From Deltaproteobacteria bacterium (GTDB taxonomy: Bacteria > Desulfobacterota > UBA8473): 10,614 nt of DNA. Shown one piece after another: positions 1 through 6,538 of this stretch. Each line of letters opens with the position of its first letter. The stretch's first letter is position 1. The position numbers and the translations under genes were made by a program. The DNA lies in the NCBI GenBank assembly GCA_030643245.1, contig DAOWME010000090.1, positions 1-10,614 on the forward strand. The letters run 5' to 3'. The notes under the pieces are model-generated. The model was not told the DNA's origin. It did no database searches and saw only the letters and a program-made list of their open reading frames with translations.

Positions 1-791
1 ACTAATAGAGGTGGTACCCCTCCAGGTTTCCCATCACTGTCTAACGCCACCATTATAAAGTGGGCTGTCAGAGATTTAACATTCTTTTCTGTCCAAAGAT
101 TTTCAGTCTCAACCTCTACCTGCACTTCCATGGACGAATGACTAACAAAGTTTAGCTTGGCATGAATTAAAACCAAGTCTCCTACACGGACTGGATGAAG
201 GAAGTGGATCTCATGAACCATCGCAGTCACCACATTTGAATGGCAATGACGTAAAGCGACAACACCTGCAGCATTGTCCATTAACTTCATCAATTCTCCT
301 CCATGAACGTGTCCGGAGGGGTTGGCCTGATCAGGTAACATTACTTGCGCCATATCAATCGCCGAATGTCTCACTGTTCTTCCTTCCAAGCCATCATCTT
401 TGTCCAAACTATCAAACAGTTCGCTAAATTGTTTCTCGTGCCTCTCCTCTGTCTTACTCATTCTGTTGAAAAAAGCTGCAATCTCAGTAAAACCCTCTTC
501 TTCAGCTACCTGGGCCGCACGAGGATAACGCTTTGTGGCCTCTTCATGCTCATTATCAATGGCTGACTTCAAATTTTTCCTTATATCTCCGACCCCTCCA
601 ATGAACTTAAATTCCTGCTCCGCGTGCTCAGCCTCATTCAGTGCCGTCTGCAGGAATATATCAGCTAACGGCTCAAAGCCAGCTTCACTGGCAGCGGAGG
701 CATAGTACATATATCTGGCATGAGCGTGCAATTCGTTCGAAAAAGCTTTTAGTAAATTTTCTTCCGTTTTACTTCCTTTGAGTTCCACCAT
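1..791 (-). CDS. Rubrerythrin-acyl-CoA thioesterase (hotdog) fusion, 3' end cut by window
   Basis: The reading frame is open from ATG at 791 to the window edge (263 full codons). Residues 1-125 form a rubrerythrin-type four-helix diiron domain. Likely iron ligands are visible at E20, E53 and H56 (NEAEHAE), E81/E84, and E115 with H118 (EERHEKQF). No rubredoxin Cys4 domain is seen. After a short linker, residues 138 onward are a BACH/YciA-type hotdog acyl-CoA hydrolase, with NPSGHVHGGE (157-166), the likely catalytic Asp in MDNAAG (D172), the core HEIHFLHPVRVGD, and the VPPL tail motif near the edge. The Shine-Dalgarno AGGAGG lies only 2 nt before this ATG, so GTG at 788 (5 nt spacing) may be the true start. 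The hotdog domain should hydrolyse acyl-CoA. The role of the fused diiron domain (peroxide reduction or sensing) is inference. Repeat copy 1 lies 19 nt upstream. The domain calls are confident. Confidence 0.9.
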   Translation of the reverse strand, partial: MVELKGSKTEENLLKAFSNELHAHARYMYYASAASEAGFEPLADIFLQTALNEAEHAEQEFKFIGGVGDIRKNLKSAIDNEHEEATKRYPRAAQVAEEEGFTEIAAFFNRMSKTEERHEKQFSELFDSLDKDDGLEGRTVRHSAIDMAQVMLPDQANPSGHVHGGELMKLMDNAAGVVALRHCHSNVVTAMVHEIHFLHPVRVGDLVLIHAKLNFVSHSSMEVQVEVETENLWTEKNVKSLTAHFIMVALDSDGKPGGVPPLL

Positions 792-810
792 TTCCTCCTT
801 TCAAGATGTA

Positions 811-992
811 AGGGACGTGGCCGAAATAACTTCCCCATTTGTGCATCTCATCTTCAGGCCATCTTTGCCCGATCTTCAAACACAAAATCCTCAAAATAGT
901 TCGACTATTCCTGTGGTTTTGTATTTTCAAATCGAACAAATCTAACCTAAATCTGAGCGCCAACTTGAGGAAGTTATTTCGGCCTCGTCCCT
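811..992. repeat. MITE-like palindromic repeat, copy 1 (182 bp)
   Basis: This is one of three related copies in the window. The ends are 24 bp inverted repeats (811-834 and 969-992) with a single mismatch; they begin AGGGACG and end CGTCCCT. The interior is also an inverted repeat, so the whole element can fold on itself around the loop TTCGA. It differs from copy 2 at roughly ten positions and is one base shorter, in the loop. TAA stands at both borders (809-811 and 992-994), a possible 3 bp target duplication. No transposase is encoded. It lies between the acyl-CoA dehydrogenase and the rubrerythrin-thioesterase gene, both on the minus strand, and ends 19 nt before the start codon of the latter. 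Confidence 0.93.
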
Positions 993-996
993 AACC

Positions 997-1026
997 GTCA
1001 AAAAACAATTTTTGTTGCTCGTTGAC
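997..1026 (-). terminator. Weak candidate terminator hairpin after the acyl-CoA dehydrogenase
   Basis: Just past the stop codon of the dehydrogenase, the minus strand reads AACAA-aaa-TTGTT followed by a short T-run, inside an outer GTCAA/TTGAC pairing. The stem is AT-rich and short, so intrinsic termination here is doubtful. The adjacent 182 bp palindrome could affect readthrough more strongly. Confidence 0.25.
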
Positions 1027-1041
1027 TTTAATTATGCCTTC

Positions 1042-2193
1042 CTAGTCGTTCAAGCCCATCATTCTTCCTACAACAACCTTCATTATCTCTGACGTTCCGC
1101 CAAAAATCGGAATCACCCGGGCGTCTCTGGCGAATCTGCATATGGGATACTCTTCCATGTACCCATATCCGCCGTGAAGCTGGACACAGTCATAAGCTAC
1201 ACGATTGGCCATTTCTGCACACCAAGCCTTTGCCATGGAGACCTTCATTAAGATGTCTCTTCCCTTTACAAAATCGGCGACAAGAGAATCTAGAAAGCTC
1301 CGGCCTAATTGAATCTCAGTAGCCATCTCTGCTATCTTGAATGTGTTGTGCTGGAAAGACGAGATGGGTTTTCCGAAAGCTCTCCGTTCTTTACAATACT
1401 TTATGGTCATATCGAGCATAGCCTCGGCCATGGATTGTGCCATAATCGTGATGACAAGCCTCTCTCCCTGGAGGTTTTCCATTAAATAAAAAAAACCTTT
1501 ACCTTCCTCTCCTATTAGGTTGGAAACCGGGACCCTGCAATCTTCAAATATAAGCTCTGCCGTATCCTGGCTATGCAGTCCCATCTTCTTATATTTTCGA
1601 CCTTTCGAGAGTCCGGGAGTGCCCGCCTCAACGCAGATCATGCTCATACCCTCGTGCGGGGGAAGAGCATTTGGGTCAGTCTTTACGGCAACCACAGCTA
1701 AATCAGAGTGAAGGCCGCCGGATATAAAGATTTTTTGACCATTAATTACATATTCATCTCCCTCCCTTACTGCGGTAGAGCGAATCGCCGCCACATCGGA
1801 ACCGGCATTCGGCTCTGTCATGGCTATGCATGTTATGATGTCTCCAGAGACACAACCGGGCAACCATCTCATCTTCTGTACTTCACTTCCGAAACGATAG
1901 ATATAAGGGACGGTCGCATCGCTGTGTAACCCTACTGCAAGTCCGATGGCGCCTATGTAGAAGATCTCTTCGTTAATAATCACGGAATACTCCAAACCAG
2001 CACCAGGGCCACCATATGCTTCCTCTAACCAGGTGCATAGAAAACCATTTCCCCCCATCTTCCTCCATGCCTCTTTAGGGACCATCCCGTCTTCCTCCCA
2101 CTTTTCTATGAACGGGACAACCTCTTTGTCGAGATACTTTCTAAACGTATTACGAAAGATACGATGTTCTTCCTTGAATATTTTTCCCCTCAT
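1042..2193 (-). CDS. Acyl-CoA dehydrogenase (FAD-dependent, catalytically intact)
   Basis: This is a soluble flavoenzyme that introduces an alpha-beta double bond into an acyl-CoA, probably passing electrons to ETF. From ATG 2193 the protein has 383 residues, the usual family length. The N-terminal helical domain includes LEEAYGGPGAGLEY. The FAD/substrate motif CIAMTEPNAGSD is at 122-133, and INGQKIFISGG follows in the middle beta domain. The C-terminal domain has GERLVI, RRAFGKPISSFQ, LHGGYGYMEEYP and FGGTSEIM, where E369 is the expected catalytic base of short/medium-chain type enzymes. The frame extends 18 codons further to ATG 2247, but homology begins at MRGKIFKEEH, and AGGGGG lies 8-9 nt upstream of ATG 2193, so I prefer that start. 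The chain-length or branched/aromatic substrate cannot be told from sequence alone. It is transcribed divergently from the aminotransferase, with its own promoter near 2284-2312. Confidence 0.93.
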   Translation of the reverse strand: MRGKIFKEEHRIFRNTFRKYLDKEVVPFIEKWEEDGMVPKEAWRKMGGNGFLCTWLEEAYGGPGAGLEYSVIINEEIFYIGAIGLAVGLHSDATVPYIYRFGSEVQKMRWLPGCVSGDIITCIAMTEPNAGSDVAAIRSTAVREGDEYVINGQKIFISGGLHSDLAVVAVKTDPNALPPHEGMSMICVEAGTPGLSKGRKYKKMGLHSQDTAELIFEDCRVPVSNLIGEEGKGFFYLMENLQGERLVITIMAQSMAEAMLDMTIKYCKERRAFGKPISSFQHNTFKIAEMATEIQLGRSFLDSLVADFVKGRDILMKVSMAKAWCAEMANRVAYDCVQLHGGYGYMEEYPICRFARDARVIPIFGGTSEIMKVVVGRMMGLND

Positions 2194-2220
2194 AACCAGA
2201 GCCCCCTGTGAACAAATTTG

Positions 2221-2237
2221 AGGTTCGGGTCGAACCT
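2221..2237. promoter_or_regulatory. Perfect 7-3-7 dyad in dehydrogenase leader, candidate operator
   Basis: AGGTTCG-ggt-CGAACCT is a perfect inverted repeat. It lies about 40-55 nt downstream of the start site predicted for the acyl-CoA dehydrogenase promoter and about 28 nt before its ATG. It could be a binding site for a dimeric repressor (TetR- or GntR-type regulators commonly control such genes) or a small leader hairpin. No regulator gene is in the window. Confidence 0.4.
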
Positions 2238-2283
2238 GACCCAACAATAGATAACATAGCTCTTCAGTGAATGTCTTGCCTTA

Positions 2284-2312
2284 TATATATGGTATGCATT
2301 CTTTCATTTCAA
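2284..2312 (-). promoter_or_regulatory. Predicted sigma70-type promoter for the acyl-CoA dehydrogenase
   Basis: On the minus strand, TTGAAA (2312-2307) is followed after exactly 17 bp by TATATA (2289-2284), a near-consensus -35/-10 pair. The predicted start near 2277 gives a leader of about 84 nt that contains the 7-3-7 dyad. Confidence 0.5.
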
Positions 2313-2337
2313 GGGAAAAGTGAGCGGACTCATTCTT

Positions 2338-2760
2338 GGCTCCCATACAACCTGAGTAGAATGAGATTTTTACCAGCGCTCGAAATCACACCAGGACGAC
2401 GATTTGCTCTAAAGCCAATGAGATTATATCATGAGTAATGATTGCGATGGGCAGTCACCATAGGCTGTCGTTATGGGATCAATCCGGAATGGATATTTTG
2501 CAAGCTGTGCAGTTGGTCAAGTTTACCGCTTGCCACCTACTTGCTTCGTTTGCTTCTTATGAACTACAGTCTTGCATAAGGCTGAATGTGTAATGGGATG
2601 AAAAGTCGGCATCCTTCATACATCAGTTTACACTTTTGAAATTATGGCTGCTTCAACGGTGGTCAACTGCACAGGTCCATATTTTGTGCCAAATTATCGT
2701 TCTCAACAGGTGGCAAGAAGCAAGGGCCATGCAATGACATGAAATATTGATAAATCAATA
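2338..2760. other. Intergenic stretch with no recognisable gene
   Basis: This stretch between the two divergent promoters has no reading frame of useful length and no RNA gene that I can recognise. CTGTGCAGTTG at 2505-2515 recurs inverted at 2664-2674, and TCCATATTTTG recurs twice between about 2676 and 2776. It may be decayed coding DNA, but the frames I read gave no recognisable protein. Confidence 0.5.
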
Positions 2761-2801
2761 GCTTATCCATATTTTGATTGACAAGATTTGTGTATTTGGG
2801 C

Positions 2802-2830
2802 TTGACCGTTTCAAGATTCTGGTATATAGT
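2802..2830 (+). promoter_or_regulatory. Predicted sigma70-type promoter for the aminotransferase
   Basis: TTGACC (2802-2807) and TATAGT (2825-2830) are separated by exactly 17 bp. The predicted transcript start near 2837 gives a leader of about 97 nt to ATG 2934. A second TTGACA at 2778-2783 has no matching -10. Confidence 0.55.
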
Positions 2831-2851
2831 GCGTTGATAAGATTTAGATCT

Positions 2852-2889
2852 GTTCGATTAGAAAATGATCATTCTAATAATTCTCGAAC
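2852..2889. promoter_or_regulatory. Nested dyad in aminotransferase leader, candidate operator or hairpin
   Basis: Outer arms GTTCGA (2852-2857) and TCGAAC (2884-2889) enclose TTAGAA (2858-2863) and TTCTAA (2872-2877), which flank the perfect palindrome AATGATCATT (2864-2873). The dyad lies about 15-52 nt after the predicted start site, a usual place for a repressor site. The GTTCG half-site is shared with the dyad at 2221-2237 on the divergent side, which suggests but does not prove a common regulator. Confidence 0.4.
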
Positions 2890-2933
2890 AACTTGAAAAA
2901 CCTAGTGAATTCTCAATTTAGGTAGTAGATGCA

Positions 2934-4238
2934 ATGCGAAGAGATATCGAACATGTGGGTTGGGGACACCTAACGTATGAGATTAGAGAGATTGTAACTG
3001 TAGCCCAGGAATTGATGAACCTTGGGGTTGCCATAACCTGGGAAAACATAGGTGATCCTATCATGAAAGGAGAAAAGATCCCCCGGTGGATCAAAGATAC
3101 CATAACACAATTGGTGTCTCAAGACAAGACCTATGCGTACGTCGCAACACAGGGAATCCTTGAAACGCGGGAGTTCCTTGCTGAACGGGTGAATAGTCGG
3201 GGAGGCTATCAGGCCACAGCGGACGATATCGTCTTTTTCAATGGACTGGGAGATGCTGTTGCCAAAATATTCGGTTTTCTCAAGAGAGAAGCCCGGGTAA
3301 TCGGCCCGTCTCCTGCTTATTCTACACACTCTTCAGCGGAAGCGGCCCATTCGGGATATGATCATTTGACTTACGACCTCGACCCTGAGAATAAGTGGAT
3401 GCCCGATCTTGAAGACCTTGAGAACAAGGTCAAGTACAATGATTCCATCGCCGGCCTCCTCCTGATCAATCCGGACAATCCGACCGGTGCCGTATATCCT
3501 CGCTCGGTCCTGGAAAAGATGGTCGATTTAGCTAGGCGTTACGATATCTTTCTCATCTGCGATGAGATTTACGCTAACATTGTATATAACGGGGTCGAAA
3601 CCTTACACCTGAGCGAGATAATAGGAGAAGTTCCGGGCATGGCGTTACAGGGGATTTCCAAGGAGTTTCCATGGCCTGGGAGCCGATGCGGATGGATTGA
3701 GATCTTCAATCAGGGGACAAACTCAGAGTTCAAGAGGTATATCAGGAGTCTGATAAACGCCAAGATGCTTGAGGTGTGTTCAACGAGTCTGCCTCAGTAT
3801 TCGATCCCCCTGGTCATGGGTGATCCAAGGTACCAAGAACACTTGAATATTCGAAGAAAGATCTTTGAGTATCGGGCGAATGAGGCATGGGAAGTATTTT
3901 CTAAAGTTGAGGGCATAAACATAGTCAAACCTCAGGGTGCCTTTTACATGTCTGTAGTCTTTAAGGATGACATCCTGAACGAAAGACAGACTCTACCCAT
4001 CGAGTCCCATGAGGTGAAGGAGTTTGTGGAAAAGAGGGTAGACTGTGTGGAAGTGGATAAGCGTTTTGTATATTATCTGCTGGGCGCCACAGGTATATGT
4101 GTTGTGCCTTTGACGGGTTTTTGCTGTACAAGGAAAGGCTTTCGTGTGACCCTCCTGGAGACGGATGATAAAAAGCGCAAATGGACATGGGAAACCATTG
4201 CCGGGTGTATAGAGGAGTACATTGCTTCGGCCTGGTGA
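2934..4238 (+). CDS. PLP-dependent aminotransferase, class I/II (fold type I)
   Basis: This is a cytosolic aminotransferase that moves an amino group between an amino acid and a 2-oxo acid. The 434-residue protein shows NPDNPTGAVYP (N182 of NPTG contacts the cofactor and substrate carboxylate), LICDEIYANIVY (D210 pairs with the pyridine nitrogen, Y213 is nearby), and GISKEFPWPGSRCGW with K243 as the Schiff-base lysine and R251 for the phosphate. GFRVTLLE near the C-terminus carries the expected carboxylate-binding Arg. It resembles the AlaA/aspartate aminotransferase branch, but the amino donor cannot be assigned. The start is ATG 2934 with AGGTAG about 9 nt upstream. Its TGA stop shares its last base with the first base of repeat copy 2. 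Without that element the dehydrogenase-like gene would follow about 20 nt later, so the two were probably one operon. Confidence 0.92.
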   Translation: MRRDIEHVGWGHLTYEIREIVTVAQELMNLGVAITWENIGDPIMKGEKIPRWIKDTITQLVSQDKTYAYVATQGILETREFLAERVNSRGGYQATADDIVFFNGLGDAVAKIFGFLKREARVIGPSPAYSTHSSAEAAHSGYDHLTYDLDPENKWMPDLEDLENKVKYNDSIAGLLLINPDNPTGAVYPRSVLEKMVDLARRYDIFLICDEIYANIVYNGVETLHLSEIIGEVPGMALQGISKEFPWPGSRCGWIEIFNQGTNSEFKRYIRSLINAKMLEVCSTSLPQYSIPLVMGDPRYQEHLNIRRKIFEYRANEAWEVFSKVEGINIVKPQGAFYMSVVFKDDILNERQTLPIESHEVKEFVEKRVDCVEVDKRFVYYLLGATGICVVPLTGFCCTRKGFRVTLLETDDKKRKWTWETIAGCIEEYIASAW

Positions 4239-4420
4239 GGGACGTGGCCGAAATAACTTCCCCATTTGTACATCTCATCTTCAGGCCATCTTTGCCCGAT
4301 CTTCAAATACAAAATCCTCGAAATAGGCAAAACTATTCCTGTGGTTTTGTATTTTCAGATCGAACAAATCTGACCTAAATCTGAGCGCCAACTTGAGGAA
4401 GTTATTTCGGCCACGTCCCT
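4238..4420. repeat. MITE-like palindromic repeat, copy 2 (183 bp)
   Basis: This is the most symmetric copy. The 24 bp ends (4238-4261 and 4397-4420) are perfect inverted repeats. Arms of 89 and 88 nt pair over most of their length around the loop GCAAAA near the centre. It starts on the last base of the aminotransferase TGA; TGA (4236-4238) and TAA (4420-4422) at the borders could be a diverged 3 bp TNA target duplication. It carries no protein. Short frames running through it are shared between the copies and are not genes. It separates the aminotransferase from the downstream dehydrogenase-like/MoxR/VWA operon, whose first plausible start codon lies 19 nt beyond the element. Confidence 0.95.
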
Positions 4421-4428
4421 AAGTGGAA

Positions 4429-4434
4429 AGGTGA
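4429..4434 (+). promoter_or_regulatory. Shine-Dalgarno AGGTGA that favours GTG 4440
   Basis: AGGTGA matches the 3' end of 16S rRNA and lies 5 nt before GTG 4440. The alternative GTG at 4431 would overlap this site and have no properly spaced ribosome binding site. Confidence 0.5.
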
Positions 4435-4439
4435 ACAGG

Positions 4440-5600
4440 GTGGTTACAGCACTGGATGAAAATCTTGTCTTCTTTCGAACAAAAGTCGCTTGTTTTGCTG
4501 AGTGCCATATCGGGTCCAGGTCTGACTTACACTCCATGAGCGAGTTCCCTGGTGATATCTGGGATAAGATGGGGGAGGAAAACTTGCTGGGCCTCAGCCT
4601 TCCGGTGGAATACGGAGGCATTGGGAAGGACTATCTCTCAATCGTTGTGGCCGGTGAAGCACTCGTCCGGTGGGGGCACAACATGGGAATTACCACTTCC
4701 TGGCTCACCCACCTTGCTGTGGCCCGCTACTTAATTATGGGTTTTGGAAACGAAAGGCAGCGTGCTATCTATCTGAAAGGGTTTGCCAGCGGCAAGATTA
4801 CGGCCTCCATAGCTGTTTCAGAACCTGGTAGAGGCGCACATCCGAAGTATCTTGAAACCTCGGCATGTCGACAAGGTAATTTCTACATCTTGAATGGAGA
4901 AAAATCCTATCTAACGAACGGCCCAATAGCTGACCTCTTTGTTGTTGTTGCCTCGACCGGAGTTGAAGGAGGACGAAAGCGCTTTACCGCTTTCCTTGTG
5001 CCAAGGGATACGGCCGGTCTGTCCATGACAGAACCGATGGACCTTGATTTCTTGCGACCATCTCCACATGGAGGGATAATACTCTCCGATTGTTCCGTCC
5101 CGGCATTACAGATCCTTGGGGAGGAAGGTTCTGCCTATGACGAAATGGTTAAACCGTTCAGGGAGGTGGAAGACACCTTAATGATGGGTCCTCTGGTTGG
5201 CGGTATGGAAAGGGAGGTTGAGATTTTTCGGAACCTGAGCGTAAGACACGGTGTTAACCGTACAGAGGAACTGACGAGAGATCTGGGTGAATTGCAATCG
5301 ATTCTCGACACTCTACGTATAATAGCTTACGAAGCGGCAAAGATGCTGGACAGTTCAGTTGAACACCGTGAATTTTCTTCTCTCCTAATCTCTTTCCGAA
5401 ACCTCTCACGACGATTTCAAGACCAATTTGAGTGCCTTGTCAAAAGGGCAGGGATCGGGGACGACAAGGACCTCCGTGTTGCAGCCCATGATCTGACCCA
5501 CAGCATAAATATGGGGAGAAAGATAGCCCTCATCAAACAGAAGAAACTGGGAGAAGAACTCTTGGGGCCCGGAAAGGAATCTGATGAACCCGCTCCATGA
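4440..5600 (+). CDS. Divergent acyl-CoA dehydrogenase-like protein, catalytic Glu not found
   Basis: The protein has 386 residues from GTG 4440 (389 from GTG 4431). The N-terminal and middle parts are clearly of the acyl-CoA dehydrogenase family: ENLLGLSLPVEYGGIG at about 47-62, ASIAVSEPGRGAHP at 122-135 in place of the FAD motif (A/S-x-TEP-x-x-GSD), then ILNGEKSYLTNG and a middle beta domain. The C-terminal helical domain is recognisable only by pattern. The R-x-x-FG-x-P-I and HGGYGY motifs are absent. By eye, the GT-x-EI segment with the catalytic Glu corresponds to MGRKIAL, placing Lys361 where the Glu should be. It may still bind FAD or an acyl-CoA without dehydrogenating, or use another base. 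The 3' end overlaps the MoxR gene by 17 nt, indicating co-translation with it. Repeat copy 2 lies directly upstream. Family membership is firm; activity is uncertain. Confidence 0.85.
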   Translation: MVTALDENLVFFRTKVACFAECHIGSRSDLHSMSEFPGDIWDKMGEENLLGLSLPVEYGGIGKDYLSIVVAGEALVRWGHNMGITTSWLTHLAVARYLIMGFGNERQRAIYLKGFASGKITASIAVSEPGRGAHPKYLETSACRQGNFYILNGEKSYLTNGPIADLFVVVASTGVEGGRKRFTAFLVPRDTAGLSMTEPMDLDFLRPSPHGGIILSDCSVPALQILGEEGSAYDEMVKPFREVEDTLMMGPLVGGMEREVEIFRNLSVRHGVNRTEELTRDLGELQSILDTLRIIAYEAAKMLDSSVEHREFSSLLISFRNLSRRFQDQFECLVKRAGIGDDKDLRVAAHDLTHSINMGRKIALIKQKKLGEELLGPGKESDEPAP

Positions 5601-6534
5601 TGACAAATTTGCCTCCATTGAAAGGATCCAAGAAGGGTTCAAAGAGGCCGGGTACATATGTAGCAGAAAGATCGCTACCACCTTATACCTTGGCTACCAC
5701 TTAGAGAAACCGATCCTTGTGGAAGGACCGGCAGGGGTCGGGAAGACCGAACTGGCGAAAACTGCGGCAACCTTTGCCGGTGTTCCTTTGATCCGGATGC
5801 AGTGCTACGAAGGGCTCGATGAATCAAAGGCGCTTTATGAATGGAAGTATGGAAAGCAGTTACTCTACACCCAAATTCTAAGGGATCAATTGAATGACAT
5901 AACAAAGGGGGCCGAGGGTCTTTCAGACTCCATTGACAAGCTTCATCAGTATGACGATATCTTCTTTTCAGAATCCTTCCTCGAACCGAGGCCGTTATTG
6001 AAGGCTCTAAGACAGGAGGAAGGGGCCGTGCTTCTGGTGGATGAAGTCGATAAATCAGATGACGAATTCGAGGCTTTTTTAATGGAGATCCTGTCGGATT
6101 TCCAGGTGTCTATCCCGGAGATCGGCACCATTCAGGCGGAAACCAGACCAGTCGTATTCCTAACCAGCAATAATACCAGAGAACTGGGCGAGCCATTGAA
6201 ACGACGCTGCCTGCATCTCTATATCCCCCTCCCAGGTCCCCGGCTTGAAAGGGAGATCATCTGTATCCGGGTCCCTGGCATCTCGGAAAAGCTTAGAATG
6301 CAACTAGTTTCCTTTATCCAACAGTTGAGAGAGCTCGACATAAAGAAGGTCCCTTCTATCAGCGAGACCATCGACTGGGCCAGGGTTTTACTCCTTCTCC
6401 ACGCTGACAGACTGAGTTCGGATCTGATCCGTGAGACCCTCCATATCATCCTGAAATTCGAAGAGGACATCAAGGTAGCTGAAGAACATCTCTATGATAT
6501 GACCAGGAAGGCCAAGAGAGAAGCGGAAAACTGA
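5584..6534 (+). CDS. MoxR-family AAA+ ATPase, CoxD-like
   Basis: This is an ATP-driven chaperone-like ATPase of the MoxR family, whose members usually work with a VWA-domain partner to mature or insert cofactors into metalloenzymes. The 316 residues contain Walker A GPAGVGKT (48-55), the MoxR/CoxD signature QCYEGLDESKALYEW (73-87), Walker B VLLVDE (149-154), the sensor-1 segment LTSNN (193-197) and the candidate arginine-finger segment KRRCLHLYIP (206-215). The QCYEGLD...LYEW segment is what I recall of CoxD-type proteins, but no CO dehydrogenase (coxMSL) genes are in the window, so the client is unknown. The start is ATG 5584 with AAAGGA about 6 nt upstream, inside the end of the dehydrogenase-like gene (17 nt overlap). 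The VWA gene follows after 4 nt. The next C-terminal part is helical and ends in a charged tail. Confidence 0.92.
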   Translation: MNPLHDDKFASIERIQEGFKEAGYICSRKIATTLYLGYHLEKPILVEGPAGVGKTELAKTAATFAGVPLIRMQCYEGLDESKALYEWKYGKQLLYTQILRDQLNDITKGAEGLSDSIDKLHQYDDIFFSESFLEPRPLLKALRQEEGAVLLVDEVDKSDDEFEAFLMEILSDFQVSIPEIGTIQAETRPVVFLTSNNTRELGEPLKRRCLHLYIPLPGPRLEREIICIRVPGISEKLRMQLVSFIQQLRELDIKKVPSISETIDWARVLLLLHADRLSSDLIRETLHIILKFEEDIKVAEEHLYDMTRKAKREAEN

Positions 6535-6538
6535 GAAA

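Noticed and set aside
775..791. Possible frameshift at the start of the rubrerythrin-thioesterase gene
   Set aside because: On careful recounting, the ATG at 791 is in frame with the whole diiron domain, and the N-terminus MVELKGSKTEENLLKAF is normal for rubrerythrin.
769..963. Minus-strand frame of 64 codons starting in repeat copy 1, and similar frames in copies 2 and 3
   Set aside because: The shared peptide comes from the repeated DNA itself. It has no ribosome binding site, and the ends differ with the flanks of each copy.
3961..4330. Several minus-strand frames of 85-105 codons opposite the end of the aminotransferase
   Set aside because: They lie antisense to a well-supported gene, carry no family motifs and run into the repeat; they are shadows.
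4238..4420. Repeat copies as CRISPR repeats or as a rho-independent terminator
   Set aside because: The copies are 3-6 kb apart with genes between them and 183 bp long, unlike CRISPR. There is no U-tract after the stem to make an intrinsic terminator.
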